Below are positions 17,624-26,810 of a stretch of DNA of 64,000 bases, piece by piece. Every line of letters begins with the position of its first letter. The first letter of the stretch is position 1. The stretch lies in assembly GCF_001613265.1 (NCBI RefSeq), contig NZ_BDCA01000007.1, forward strand, positions 186,001-250,000, written 5' to 3'. The notes below the pieces were generated by a model that worked only from the letters and a program-made list of their open reading frames with translations, searched no databases and was not told where the DNA came from. This DNA comes from Nocardia vermiculata NBRC 100427 (GTDB lineage Bacteria > Actinomycetota > Actinomycetes > Mycobacteriales > Mycobacteriaceae). Both the position numbers and the translations under genes were made by a program.

Positions 17624-18475
17624 GTGGCAGCTACACAGGCAACCGAACTGGGATCGTTCCTGCGCTCGCGCCGCACCGCCCTGGACCCCGCCACGCTGGG
17701 CCTGCCGGTCGAGGGAGTACGACGCACCCCGGGCCTGCGCCGGACCGAACTGGCTTCGCTGGCCGGCGTCAGCCCCGGCTACTACACCCGTCTGGAACAG
17801 GGCCGTGCCCCACATCCCTCGCCGAGTGTGCTTGCCGCACTGGCGAATGCGCTGCGTCTGTCCGACGACGAGCGTGACCATCTGTTCGCGCTGGGCGGTG
17901 ACGCGCGGCTGCTACCGGCCGAACCGAACGAGCTGACCGCCGGCGCACGGCGGATGCTGGAATTGCTGTCGGCGCCGACCGCCGCCTATGTGATCAACCG
18001 CTACAGCGATGTGCTCGCCTGGAACGACAGTGCCGCAGCGCTGTTCGGCCACCTGACCGACACTCCCCGCCGCCCCAACAACGTGCGCTACGTGTTCACC
18101 GATCCCGAATCCAGACAACGCTTTCTGGAGTGGGACGATATCGCCGCCGATTCGGTGGCGCATCTCCGTGCGGCCACCGGCCGGCGCCCGGACGATCCGG
18201 TACTGCGCCGGCTGGTGACCGAAATGAAGTCCGGCAGCACGGCATTCCGGGAGCTGTGGGCCGATCACGAATTGCGGCACAAGGTGAGCGGGCAGAAGCG
18301 GCTGCACCACCCGTCGGTGGGCTCCTTCGCCCTCGACTACGTGGTGCTGGCCGTGCCGAACGCGACCGGGCAACGGCTGGTCGCCTACAGCGCCGAACCC
18401 GGAACTGCCGCGTACGACGCATTGGTGTGCCTGGCCGAGACCACACCACCGCAGACAGCAGCCCACGCGGGCTGA
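17624..18475 (+). CDS. XRE-family regulator with MmyB-like ligand domain
   Basis: A 283-residue DNA-binding protein. The N-terminal helix-turn-helix (about residues 30-75) contains GLRRTELASLAGVSPGYYTR and a second conserved stretch L-E-Q-G-R-A-P-H-P-S. The rest (from about 105) is the MLTR/MmyB ligand-binding domain, with INRYSDVLAWN and FDP-like FTDPESRQRF blocks. Such domains bind fatty acid-like ligands in known structures. GTG 17624 has AGGAGG 8 bases upstream. It is divergent from the DHA2 exporter, a typical regulator-target pair. Confidence 0.9.
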   Translation: MAATQATELGSFLRSRRTALDPATLGLPVEGVRRTPGLRRTELASLAGVSPGYYTRLEQGRAPHPSPSVLAALANALRLSDDERDHLFALGGDARLLPAEPNELTAGARRMLELLSAPTAAYVINRYSDVLAWNDSAAALFGHLTDTPRRPNNVRYVFTDPESRQRFLEWDDIAADSVAHLRAATGRRPDDPVLRRLVTEMKSGSTAFRELWADHELRHKVSGQKRLHHPSVGSFALDYVVLAVPNATGQRLVAYSAEPGTAAYDALVCLAETTPPQTAAHAG

Positions 18476-18638
18476 CAGGTCTACCGGTACCGGCGGCTCT
18501 ACTCGGCGGCGGATCGGTGCGAACGGACACCGCTACAGAATCCGGCGCAGGAATCGCGCTGATTTCAACCCTCCCGGCGACCCCCCGGACTGCCCTACTG
18601 TCCACTGCGCAGATCGGCGGCAGAAGGGATAGGGACTC

Positions 18639-19973
18639 ATGTCGTTAGTGGAGTCCGTGCCGGCGACCACACGCACCGAGCACGCACCGGAACTCGGCAC
18701 CGCCGAGACGCGGACGGCGATCGCGGCGAGCCTGATCGGCACCACCGTCGAGTGGTACGACTTCTTCCTCTACTCGACCGCGGCCGGCATCGTTTTCAAC
18801 ACCCTGTTCTTTCCCGAGACCAGTGCGTTCGTCGGAACCATGCTGTCGTTCGCCACCTTCGCCGTCGGATTCCTGATGCGCCCGATCGGTGGATTGGTCT
18901 TCGGCCACATCGGCGACCGCATCGGCCGTAAACGCACTCTCGCGCTGACCATGGCGATTATGGGCGGATCGACCGCACTGATGGGTGTGCTGCCCACCAG
19001 CGCCGCAATCGGTGTCGCGGCACCGATCCTGTTGCTGGCGTTGCGTATTCTGCAGGGCTTCGCCCTCGGTGGCGAATGGGCCGGTGCGGTACTGCTGGCG
19101 GTCGAGCACAGCCCGCGCCACAAGGTCGGCCGCTTCGGCAGCTATCCGCAGATCGGCCTGGCACTCGGACTCGCCCTCGGTACCGGCGTCTTCGCGCTGC
19201 TGCGTTCGACTCTGAGTGAGCAGGCGTTCCTGGACTACGGCTGGCGCATCGCCTTCGGTGCGAGCGTGGTGCTGGTGGTGATCGGGCTGGTGGTCCGGCT
19301 GAAGATCGACGAGACCCCGGCGTTCCGCGAGGTCGATCGGCTCAATCGGATCTCGAAAGTCCCTGTGGTCCAGTTGTTCCGCACTGCGCGCAGCCGGCGC
19401 AACACGGTGCTGGGGCTACTCTCCCGCTGGGGTGAGGGCGCGGCGTTCAATACCTGGGGTGTTTTCGCGATCAGCTTCGCGACCGGCCATCTCGGCTTCG
19501 ATCAGGTTCCGGTGCTGGTGTCGGTGACCGTTGCGGCCGTGGTGATGGCAGCGCTCATCCCCGTCTCCGGAATCCTGACCGATCGTTTCGGTGCCCGGCG
19601 GATCTATATCGCCGGTATCGCCGCGTACGGCATTCTGGTGTTCCCGGTGTTCGCCCTGTTCGAGGTGGGCAATATCGTGGTGTTCACGATTGCGATCATC
19701 GCCGTGTTCGGGGTGGCGCACGCGCTGTTCTACGGCGCCCAGGGGACCTTGTACGCCGGGCTCTACCCACCCGAGGTGCGCTACACCGGACTGTCCTTCG
19801 TGTACCAGTTCTCGGGAATCTACGCCTCGGGCATTACTCCGATGGTGGTGACGGCACTGATCGCGGCCGGTGGTGGCACTCCCTGGCTCGCCTGCGGATA
19901 TCTGGTGGTGACGGCGGTGATCAGTGTGATCGCGACGGTATTCATCAGCGAGGAGGACCGGCTCACCGTCTGA
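18639..19973 (+). CDS. MFS metabolite:H+ symporter (MHS family)
   Basis: A 444-residue, 12-helix permease of the metabolite:H+ symporter family (shikimate, proline/betaine, alpha-ketoglutarate type). Diagnostic parts are TTVEWYDFFLYSTAAG in helix 1, F-G-H-I-G-D-R-I-G-R-K after helix 2, and GGEWAGAVLLAVEH in helix 5, the family signature. The start ATG 18639 (MSLVESV) has a weak AGGGATAGG-like site. A perfect palindrome follows 20 bases after the stop, then an SDR gene on the same strand. The substrate cannot be set. Confidence 0.9.
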   Translation: MSLVESVPATTRTEHAPELGTAETRTAIAASLIGTTVEWYDFFLYSTAAGIVFNTLFFPETSAFVGTMLSFATFAVGFLMRPIGGLVFGHIGDRIGRKRTLALTMAIMGGSTALMGVLPTSAAIGVAAPILLLALRILQGFALGGEWAGAVLLAVEHSPRHKVGRFGSYPQIGLALGLALGTGVFALLRSTLSEQAFLDYGWRIAFGASVVLVVIGLVVRLKIDETPAFREVDRLNRISKVPVVQLFRTARSRRNTVLGLLSRWGEGAAFNTWGVFAISFATGHLGFDQVPVLVSVTVAAVVMAALIPVSGILTDRFGARRIYIAGIAAYGILVFPVFALFEVGNIVVFTIAIIAVFGVAHALFYGAQGTLYAGLYPPEVRYTGLSFVYQFSGIYASGITPMVVTALIAAGGGTPWLACGYLVVTAVISVIATVFISEEDRLTV

Positions 19974-19993
19974 GTGCTTCCGTACCGGGCCCC

Positions 19994-20031
19994 TTTCCCC
20001 CGAACTTACTTTAGAGTAAGTTCGGGGGAAA
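19994..20031. repeat. perfect 38-bp palindrome (operator or terminator)
   Basis: Two 17-base arms, TTTCCCCCGAACTTACT (19994-20010) and its exact complement (20015-20031), flank a 4-base centre TTAG. It lies 20 bases after the MFS stop and 20 bases before the SDR start. As RNA it would be a very strong hairpin but lacks a U tract on either strand. The inner part, ACTTACTTTAGAGTAAGT, has the size and symmetry of a TetR-type operator. Confidence 0.85.
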
Positions 20032-20051
20032 CGACCTGCAAGGGAGCGACG

Positions 20052-21014
20052 ATGTCGGACAATCACGCGGCCGGTTACCTGGGCCGTCGACGAGCGCGCC
20101 GGGATCTGGCCGGTAAGTACGTCGTCATCACCGGAGCGTCCTCCGGAATCGGCCGGGCTGCCGCCACCGCAGTCGCCGCCAAGGGGGCTGTGGTGCTGCT
20201 GCTCGCCCGGCGCGGCGAGGAGCTGGACGCGGTCGTCGCCGAGATCACGGCCGCGGGCGGACAGGCCCACGCCTACCAGTGCGATGTCACCGATTCCGAT
20301 TCGGTGGCCGACACGGTGGCCACCATCCTCGAAAAACACGGCCGGGTCGACATGCTGGTCAACAACGCCGGCCGCTCCATCCGGCGGGCCGTGCACCGCT
20401 CCACCGACCGGCTCCACGATTTCGAACGCACCATGGCGGTCAACTACTTCGGTGCGGTGCGGATGACCTTGGCGTTGCTGCCGCAGATGCGCGAACGCAA
20501 GGACGGCCACATCGTGAACATCTCCAGCGCCGGCGTACAGGCTGCGACACCCCGCTTCGCCGCCTATCTCGCCAGCAAGGCCGCGCTCGACAAGTTCGCC
20601 GAGGTCACCGCCGCCGAAATGCTCTCGGACAACATCACCTTCACCACCATTCACATGCCGCTGGTGCGTACCCCGATGATCGCACCGAGCGGCAGGCAGG
20701 GCCCCTCGGAGTCACCGGAATGGGCGGCCGCGACCATTGTCCGGGCACTGACCGATCGGCCGCGCCGGATCGATGTCCCGGTGGGAACCCTGGGCGAGTA
20801 CGGAGCGCTGCTCGCCCCCGGCATCAAGGATCGGGTCATGCACCGGTACTACCGGGCGCTACCCGATTCCCCCGCGGCGAAGGGAGAGGTCGTCGAGCGC
20901 GAACCCGAACTGCCGGTACTGCGCCCGACACCACGCAAACAAACAACAGCCGGTCGGATCACCCGCTCGACCGTGCGCCGGGCCGCCCGGCTGGTGCCCG
21001 GCACCTACTGGTGA
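20052..21014 (+). CDS. short-chain dehydrogenase/reductase
   Basis: A 320-residue classical SDR with a C-terminal extension of about 60 residues. T-G-A-S-S-G-I-G (cofactor loop), N-N-A-G and the catalytic Y-x-x-x-K in AAYLASKAALDKF are all present; the basic residues in LLLARRGEEL favour NADP(H). Related proteins sit in actinobacterial lipid and mycolate-related loci, but the substrate is not shown here. ATG 20052 has AAGGGAG 6 bases upstream. The palindrome just before it suggests separate regulation from the MFS gene. Confidence 0.87.
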   Translation: MSDNHAAGYLGRRRARRDLAGKYVVITGASSGIGRAAATAVAAKGAVVLLLARRGEELDAVVAEITAAGGQAHAYQCDVTDSDSVADTVATILEKHGRVDMLVNNAGRSIRRAVHRSTDRLHDFERTMAVNYFGAVRMTLALLPQMRERKDGHIVNISSAGVQAATPRFAAYLASKAALDKFAEVTAAEMLSDNITFTTIHMPLVRTPMIAPSGRQGPSESPEWAAATIVRALTDRPRRIDVPVGTLGEYGALLAPGIKDRVMHRYYRALPDSPAAKGEVVEREPELPVLRPTPRKQTTAGRITRSTVRRAARLVPGTYW

Positions 21015-21164
21015 CAACGCGCGGTCCTGAAATATGTACCGCTGCAGGTAATTCCACGGTTATTTCCGGGTAATCACTCCAGTTCGCCGGGTCGGCATCG
21101 TCATCGGTAGTCCGGGCGGCAACCCCTGTTCACACTCACCCCTGACGCATGATGGGGTGATGGG

Positions 21165-21947
21165 ATGATTTCCGGAGTTACTGTCGTGCCACTGTGCCTG
21201 CTGGCGGTACTCGGGCTGCTCGGCGGCATCGGTATCACTGCTCTCGGCCCCGGTGGCGTCCTGCCGACCGTCGGCTTGTTCACACTCACGAGCCTGTCGG
21301 CGTCGCAGGTGGCGGGTACCGCGATCGTCACACATATTGCCGCCGGCGTGGTGGGGAGTGTGGCGTTTCTGCACTCCGGCCAGCTGCGCCGACCCGACAC
21401 CCGCCGCACCGCACTGGTATTGGCAGTCGTCGCGGCGATCGGCACCCCGATCGGCATCGTGTGCAACACCCTGGTGTCGGACCGCGTATTCGGCATCATC
21501 CTGGCGGTTATCGTCGGTTCGGTCGCGATCTTGCTGTGGTATCGCCAACGCCGCGAATCTGCCACGGCGTCAACGGGTTCACCGGACAGGCACCCACCGC
21601 TGGCGATCGTGGGTGGTATCGGACTCGCGGTCGCCGTCGTGAGCGGCATCGTCGGGATCGGCGGGCCGATGCTGACCGTTCCGCTGCTCATCGCGTGCGG
21701 GGTGCCGGTACTCGAATCACTGGCCGCAGCCCAGGTGCAATCCATCGTGATCGCCACCGCCGGCACGGTGGGTTACGCCGCACACGGCGCGATCGACTGG
21801 CCGCTGGCCGCCGTCGTCGGGATCCCGGAGCTCGCGGGTGTGCTCATCGGGTGGAAGATCGCCCACGCTCTCCCGACACGCACACTGAAATACGCGCTGA
21901 TCGTCGTCCTGCTCGCGCTGGCGCCCTACCTCGCCTGGTCGGCATGA
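21165..21947 (+). CDS. TSUP-family (TauE/SafE) anion permease
   Basis: A 260-residue membrane protein with about eight helices in two homologous halves, the TauE/SafE or TSUP layout. The first half holds GGIGITALGPGGVL and the second the matching GIVGIGGPMLTVPLL, which are the repeated family motifs. These permeases move sulfite, sulfoacetate, thiosulfate or other anions, but substrates vary. ATG 21165 is preceded by a GGGTGATGGG stretch. No sulfur gene is adjacent, so the cargo stays open. Confidence 0.87.
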   Translation: MISGVTVVPLCLLAVLGLLGGIGITALGPGGVLPTVGLFTLTSLSASQVAGTAIVTHIAAGVVGSVAFLHSGQLRRPDTRRTALVLAVVAAIGTPIGIVCNTLVSDRVFGIILAVIVGSVAILLWYRQRRESATASTGSPDRHPPLAIVGGIGLAVAVVSGIVGIGGPMLTVPLLIACGVPVLESLAAAQVQSIVIATAGTVGYAAHGAIDWPLAAVVGIPELAGVLIGWKIAHALPTRTLKYALIVVLLALAPYLAWSA

Positions 21948-21998
21948 TGCCGCCGGCGACCCGCACGTCTCCTGCCGACCATCCCCTCGGCACCGGTT

Positions 21999-22913
21999 TC
22001 ACCCCAGTGCGCGCACCTCGTCGGCGACCACGGCCGTCGCCGGTTTCGGGGCCGCGCCACAACTCGCCTGGCGCGACGGATAGCCCACCGTCCGTGTGGT
22101 GACCAGCCAGCGCCGGCCGTCGGCATGGGTCACCTGCGCGGCTCCGGCGAAGGTCGCCGGAGCACCGGCGGGATCCATGCCCAGGGCGGTGGTCACGGTG
22201 AGCTGGTCCGCAGCCGCCGACACCCGTTCCCGCACCGCGATCTCGGCTACCTGCTGAACCGGCGAGTACCCGCTGCGGCCACGAAACCCGTCCAGCGACA
22301 GCTCGTTTCGAGAGGCAAGTGCCATTGCGCGCACCGCTGCCTCACCATCGATCCGGCCGTAGGTCAACCCCGCGGGCGCGATCACCAGGGCAGGGGCGAA
22401 ACGATGGCCGCCGGTATGCGAGCACTCCCAGACCCGGCCCGGATATTCCGCGGCCAACCGGGAGGCAATGGGTCTGCCCAGCAGCGCACAGCACTGATCA
22501 CGCTTACCGTGGGTACACGCCAGCGCCAGCGGTTCGGTCACCGCCGCACCGAGACCGGGCGCGGGACCGTGCAGCACATCCAGGTCGATATCGAGCAACT
22601 GTTTCAGATCAGTGATCTCCAGGCGTTCACACCACGCCTCGCCCGGTCGGCTCGCGATGAGCAGAACTGTTCGCACACCGGAGAATTCACTGCGTCCGGG
22701 CTGCCGGATCAGCGTGGGGCGCACCGCGGCGGCCTTGGTGCGCGCGGCCAGTTCGACGGTGAGCTCGGCACCGAGCACGGCATCGCCGATCACATCGCGG
22801 CCCCAGGCGCCGGGCTGCTCGACGCACAACCATCCACCGACCCGGGTTGCACTGCCGGGCAACGGAATATCGGCAGCAGCCGCCGAGCACGACAGCCCGT
22901 CGAAGGCGCTCAT
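21999..22913 (-). CDS. sucrase/ferredoxin-like (Suc_Fer) protein
   Basis: A 304-residue protein of the sucrase/ferredoxin-like family, built on a thioredoxin-like Fe-S fold. The diagnostic segment C-T-H-G-K-R-D-Q-C-C-A-L-L-G-R-P sits near residues 133-148 and the H-T-G-G-H-R-F-A-P near 167-175; the Cys and His residues are expected to hold a [2Fe-2S] cluster. An early Cys (LSCSAAAAD) also fits the family. The biological role is not known. It starts at ATG 22913 and is 67 bases downstream of the hydrolase gene on the same strand. Confidence 0.88.
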   Translation of the reverse strand: MSAFDGLSCSAAAADIPLPGSATRVGGWLCVEQPGAWGRDVIGDAVLGAELTVELAARTKAAAVRPTLIRQPGRSEFSGVRTVLLIASRPGEAWCERLEITDLKQLLDIDLDVLHGPAPGLGAAVTEPLALACTHGKRDQCCALLGRPIASRLAAEYPGRVWECSHTGGHRFAPALVIAPAGLTYGRIDGEAAVRAMALASRNELSLDGFRGRSGYSPVQQVAEIAVRERVSAAADQLTVTTALGMDPAGAPATFAGAAQVTHADGRRWLVTTRTVGYPSRQASCGAAPKPATAVVADEVRALG

Positions 22914-22980
22914 GGGCGAGCTCCACGAGCCCGGGCCGTGCCCACCGCCTCGGCCGGCCGAACCGGCAATTTCCGGACTG

Positions 22981-23751
22981 TCACTCGTGCCCCAGGAACG
23001 ACAGCGTCACCGAGGCGAATTCACGGTATCGATCGCGGTGAATGCTGTGTCCGCAGGTGAAGGTCGCGACCCGGCAGTCCTGGACCCGGGCCCGGAATAT
23101 CTCCAGTTTCTCCGGATCGACCATGCCACCCGGTCCGCCGCGCAACATCAGGGTCGGAGCCGTGATGCCGGACAGACTCTCCCACCACTCCGGATACGGC
23201 TTACGGAATTGCTCCAGCGCCGACGGCGTCATCGAGCGGTCGAAGGCCAGTACCGCGCGCGGATGCCGGATCAGGCTGGTAGTGGCGTGCCACAACTCCG
23301 GAAGCGACGGCAGCCGCCTGGTGAGGTTCGGCTGCTCGTCGCCGGAACGCAGCGGCAGCGGTTGCTCCTCGAGCACCAGACGGCGCACCAGCCCGGGACG
23401 CTCGATGGCTACACAGGAGGCGGCGTAACCGCCGAGCGAATGTCCGACCAGATCGATGGTGGTCAGATCCAGCCGGTCGCACAGGCGCAGCAGATCCGCG
23501 CCGAACTCCTCGAACCGATAGGAGTCGGTGTGTGCACTGCGACCGTGTCCGCGCAGATCGGGCACGATCACGCGGCGACCCGCACGAATCAGCGCGGTGG
23601 CGAACCGATCCCAGGTGTGTCCTTCACCGCCCATACCGTGCACCAGCACCACCGGCACATCCGAGAGCGGATGCGCTGCCCGCGCGGCGCCCGAATCGCG
23701 GTACGCGATCTGCACACCGGCCAGGGACACACAGCTGACATTCGACTCCAC
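22981..23751 (-). CDS. alpha/beta-hydrolase
   Basis: A 256-residue alpha/beta-hydrolase-fold enzyme. It shows the oxyanion-loop H-G-M-G-G, P-D-L-R-G-H-G-R-S, the nucleophile elbow G-H-S-L-G-G (Ser near 104) and a C-terminal CGHSIHRDRYREF holding the catalytic His. The likely reaction is ester, lactone or similar hydrolysis, with unknown substrate. The ATG at 23751 is divergent from the DUF5808 gene. Confidence 0.87.
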   Translation of the reverse strand: MESNVSCVSLAGVQIAYRDSGAARAAHPLSDVPVVLVHGMGGEGHTWDRFATALIRAGRRVIVPDLRGHGRSAHTDSYRFEEFGADLLRLCDRLDLTTIDLVGHSLGGYAASCVAIERPGLVRRLVLEEQPLPLRSGDEQPNLTRRLPSLPELWHATTSLIRHPRAVLAFDRSMTPSALEQFRKPYPEWWESLSGITAPTLMLRGGPGGMVDPEKLEIFRARVQDCRVATFTCGHSIHRDRYREFASVTLSFLGHE

Positions 23752-23915
23752 GATCAGTCAGGATACGTCCGCCCCCGGCCTCCCCGCCGCTCCCTGTGGG
23801 GCGTCGCACAACGGCACGGGCCACGGCATCCGCTGTCCGCCGTAGAGTCGGAGGAGACAGAATCCGGGTTCCCTACCGGGCATCCGTACCCCGGTCCGAC
23901 GAAAGGGTCCTGCTC

Positions 23916-24110
23916 ATGACCGAGCCCGACGATCGTGTCCCCGCTCCGCAGGGCAAGGCACTCGGCATGCCGTACGACTGGCGCCTGCCGACCCTGCGCC
24001 GGCTTCGCGCCCGGGTGTGGAATCCGGATGATCGACGCATCTTCACCCCCAAGACGTTCGGGTGGGGCTACGACGTGAACCTGTACCGACTCCTGCACCC
24101 ACGGCGCTGA
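23916..24110 (+). CDS. DUF5808-type small protein
   Basis: A 64-residue protein ending in P-K-T-F-G-W-G-Y-D-V-N-L-Y-R-L-L-H-P, the core of the DUF5808 family as I know it. The N-terminal half is charged and probably soluble. ATG 23916 has GAAAGGG about 9 bases upstream. No function is known. It converges on imuB with a 25-base gap. Confidence 0.75.
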   Translation: MTEPDDRVPAPQGKALGMPYDWRLPTLRRLRARVWNPDDRRIFTPKTFGWGYDVNLYRLLHPRR

Positions 24111-24135
24111 CACCGGGGCCGCTGCTGCTGTTGCG

Positions 24136-25788
24136 CTATTCGTAGAGGCCCTCCACATGCCACACCTGCTCGTAGCCGAGTAACAGTACTGCGCGCTCCT
24201 CGGCATCGAGGAGAATCTGGGCGCGTGCGACACCACCGGAATCACCGGCGGCCCACCATCGTTCGTCCAGCGCCCACGGTCCGGCCCAGCCGATGACCCG
24301 CCACGATCGGGTTCCCCAGTGCAGGGCGGCCGGTTCGGCGGTGAACATGCCGCGCTCGGTGAGCCAGACCGGACGCCCGTCCTCGGATTCCAGCCGGATC
24401 TCGGGACGGCCCCGCAACACCACCGCGGGCGCCGGTTGCGGCAGCCGGCCGGGCCAGGGCTGTCCGGGATCGGTGGCCGGAACCGGTTCCTCTCCGAAAG
24501 TGATCAGCGTGACCCGCTCGACGGGGCCACGCCCACCGCTGAGCACCCCGATCTGCACCGCCGCACCACCGAGCAGACCCTGCACCCGGGTCAAGGCGCG
24601 CCGAGCCCGCTGATCCTCTGCACCGACACCACCCCAGAGCCCGAGTTGCAGCGCCCCGGCCGACACCACCTCGACCGGTTCCAGGCGCAGCAGCGTGATC
24701 GCTCCCGCAGTTCCTTCCTCCTCCGGATCGGGGAAATCGGTTCCCCGCCTGCTCCGTGCGGACAGGGCACGCTGGGTCAGCCAGCCGTCCAGTTGCCAGC
24801 GCACCCGATCCGCCGTGGTCTCCGGGGTGAGTGGTTGCGCGCACCGCCAGATTCTCGACAGCTGTTCCCCACCGGCGGTTTCGGCGTGCACCGCGAGCCG
24901 GGTGCAGGCCACCGAGGCCGCCGACAGCCGCTCGTGCAGCCGGACGGCGAGCATGCGACCGGCGAACGCGGCGGCGTCGACCCGCTCGATCGGCGGATCA
25001 CACCGATACTCCACCACCAGATCGGGGCCGGGCGGTGTCGCCGAGGGCGGGCGTTCCGGCTCGGCGCGGGCACAGCGGTGCGCGCGGATCGCGTCGGCGC
25101 CGAACCGCGAGGCCACCTCGGTCGGAGTGAGAGCAGCGAAGTCGCCGATACGGCGTAACCCCAGCCGGTGCAACAGATCCACCAGATCGGCACGCTCCGG
25201 CGGGGCCAGGCTCGGCTCCACCGCCAGTTCGCTCACCGGCAACGGCGCCAGGAAGTTCGCGGCGGCGCCCGGGGCGACGATCTGCGCGCGGCGCGCGGCG
25301 AGCACCGCGGCGGACAATTCGTCGGCGATGCCGATCCGGCATTCCACCCCGGTCGCGGCGACCGCGTCGACCAACCGTTCCGCGGCCTGTTCCTCGGAAC
25401 CGAAATAGCGGGCGGCGCCGCGCGCACCCAGCACCAGCAGGCCGGGGCGCAGCATCTCCACCCCGGGCACCGTGGCGTCCACCGCCGCCACCACCGGTTC
25501 GAAGATGCGTGCGTCCCGGTCCGGATCAGCTTGCGCCACATGCAGGTCCGGGCAACGTGACTGCGCCTCCCGCTTGGTCAGCCCACGCCGGACCCCGGCC
25601 TCGCGAGCCACCGCCGAACACGCCACCACCCGGCTCGCATGCAACACCGCCACCGGACGCAGTGGCGGCAGATCCGCCGCGGCTGCGGCCGCAGCGGCCG
25701 GCCAGTCGGGACACCACACCGCCAGTACCCGGTACCCCGGCCGCTTCAGCGTGGCGCCGGACGCTCGGTCCGGCTCAGGAGGCCACAT
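24136..25788 (-). CDS. imuB: mutasome subunit ImuB (Y-family polymerase-like)
   Basis: A 550-residue Y-family homologue thought to act not as a polymerase but as the adaptor that joins ImuA', DnaE2 and the beta clamp. The N-terminus reads VLAVWCPDWPAAAA, where active Y-family enzymes have an acidic catalytic residue, followed by SRVVACSAVAREAGVRRG and the helix-hairpin region GLRRIGDFAALTPTEVASRFG. The C-terminal third (from about 340) is the variable ImuB tail. ATG 25788 lies inside the end of imuA' (14-base overlap), so the two are translationally linked and share the LexA box at 26607. Confidence 0.93.
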   Translation of the reverse strand: MWPPEPDRASGATLKRPGYRVLAVWCPDWPAAAAAAAADLPPLRPVAVLHASRVVACSAVAREAGVRRGLTKREAQSRCPDLHVAQADPDRDARIFEPVVAAVDATVPGVEMLRPGLLVLGARGAARYFGSEEQAAERLVDAVAATGVECRIGIADELSAAVLAARRAQIVAPGAAANFLAPLPVSELAVEPSLAPPERADLVDLLHRLGLRRIGDFAALTPTEVASRFGADAIRAHRCARAEPERPPSATPPGPDLVVEYRCDPPIERVDAAAFAGRMLAVRLHERLSAASVACTRLAVHAETAGGEQLSRIWRCAQPLTPETTADRVRWQLDGWLTQRALSARSRRGTDFPDPEEEGTAGAITLLRLEPVEVVSAGALQLGLWGGVGAEDQRARRALTRVQGLLGGAAVQIGVLSGGRGPVERVTLITFGEEPVPATDPGQPWPGRLPQPAPAVVLRGRPEIRLESEDGRPVWLTERGMFTAEPAALHWGTRSWRVIGWAGPWALDERWWAAGDSGGVARAQILLDAEERAVLLLGYEQVWHVEGLYE

Positions 25789-26533
25789 CGCGACCGACCT
25801 CCACTACCGGCCGGGCCTGTCGCTGTGAACCCGGCTCCGTGGCAATCCATTCGACCCGGCCGTCGCGCGGGCACAGATCCAGTCGACCGGTCCGTGCCGG
25901 AGCCGATCGGGAACGCACCCGCACCTCCAGATGGATCGAGCACAGCCGCCCGCGGCCGAGCCCCAAACCGGAATATCCCGCGACCCGGCTGTCGATCCGC
26001 AGCATCGGCCCGCTCCAGTCTCCACCGGTCACTACGAGCGTGGCCCCTTTGCTGCGCGCGCGAGCGGCGAGCACTCGAGTTCTACTGGGCGGCACCGAAA
26101 CACCGGCCAGGCCGAGCACTACCAGGTCGACCCCGTCCAGCAATACTGCGGCAACCTCCACCGGATCCGGTCCGGGATCGGCCACCACGGCCAACCGGCC
26201 CAGATCCGCTCCCATCTCCGCGGCGGCGAGCAGACCGAAACCGGGCAAGCCGATCACCGCGGCATACCCTCCCTCCCCGGTCACCGCCGCCAGCAGTCCG
26301 GTCAGCAGTGAACCCGCACCCGAGTACGCCACCACCGCCCCCTTCGGCACCCCGCCGGCAGGAAGTAGATCGGCCAGGGCGGGCGGCACCGGAAGTACCC
26401 CGGCGCGCAGCTCGTCGGCCTCGGGAGGACGCCGCGACACCTGTGCGAGCTCCGCACCGCGCGCCGGAATCGCGGCCATTCGCCGCCGCAGCTCCGCCAG
26501 TTGCGCACCCCGCGCGTCTACCGCCGAACTCAT
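25775..26533 (-). CDS. imuA': mutasome subunit ImuA'
   Basis: A 252-residue RecA-like accessory protein, sized and placed like mycobacterial ImuA'. The region LPAGGVPKGAVVAYSGAGS carries a degenerate P-loop lacking the usual G-K-T/S Lys, and a Walker-B-like VDLVVLGLAG follows. I use ATG 26533; an upstream GTG 26575 keeps the frame, so the start is uncertain. It heads the imuA'-imuB unit under a LexA box and pairs with dnaE2 8 kb away. Confidence 0.88.
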   Translation of the reverse strand: MSSAVDARGAQLAELRRRMAAIPARGAELAQVSRRPPEADELRAGVLPVPPALADLLPAGGVPKGAVVAYSGAGSLLTGLLAAVTGEGGYAAVIGLPGFGLLAAAEMGADLGRLAVVADPGPDPVEVAAVLLDGVDLVVLGLAGVSVPPSRTRVLAARARSKGATLVVTGGDWSGPMLRIDSRVAGYSGLGLGRGRLCSIHLEVRVRSRSAPARTGRLDLCPRDGRVEWIATEPGSQRQARPVVEVGRDVAS

Positions 26534-26606
26534 CCTCGCCGACCACCTATCCCTCCGGCACCGCGACCTCGACACCTTCCAGCACCGATTCAGCTATCGA
26601 TAGTAA

Positions 26607-26622
26607 TCGAAAGTACGTTCGA
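26607..26622 (-). promoter_or_regulatory. LexA (SOS) box of imuA'-imuB
   Basis: TCGAAA-GTAC-GTTCGA differs by one base from TCGAAC-N4-GTTCGA. It lies 74 bases ahead of the imuA' start in a locally AT-richer strip. It also sits about 190 bases ahead of the divergent kinase gene, which is probably outside its control. Confidence 0.82.
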
Positions 26623-26810
26623 TTTACTCAGTAGAACCTTCCAGGTGGTCTGCGTCAAGCCCGATGAACTCATATGCACCAGCAGCCCCACAGCGAATCT
26701 TCTGTCACCCCTGCCCACCGACCGCGGGGGCAGGCCGAACCGGCCCGGACCGTTCCGGCCCCGGACCCGAAGCAGGCCGGTCGTCCTGGTTTTCGGCTAT
26801 CCTCGCGGCC

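Noticed and set aside
19994..20031. Calling the palindrome a plain rho-independent terminator
   Set aside because: There is no U tract on either strand and the hairpin ends 20 bases before the next start codon; an operator is at least as likely.
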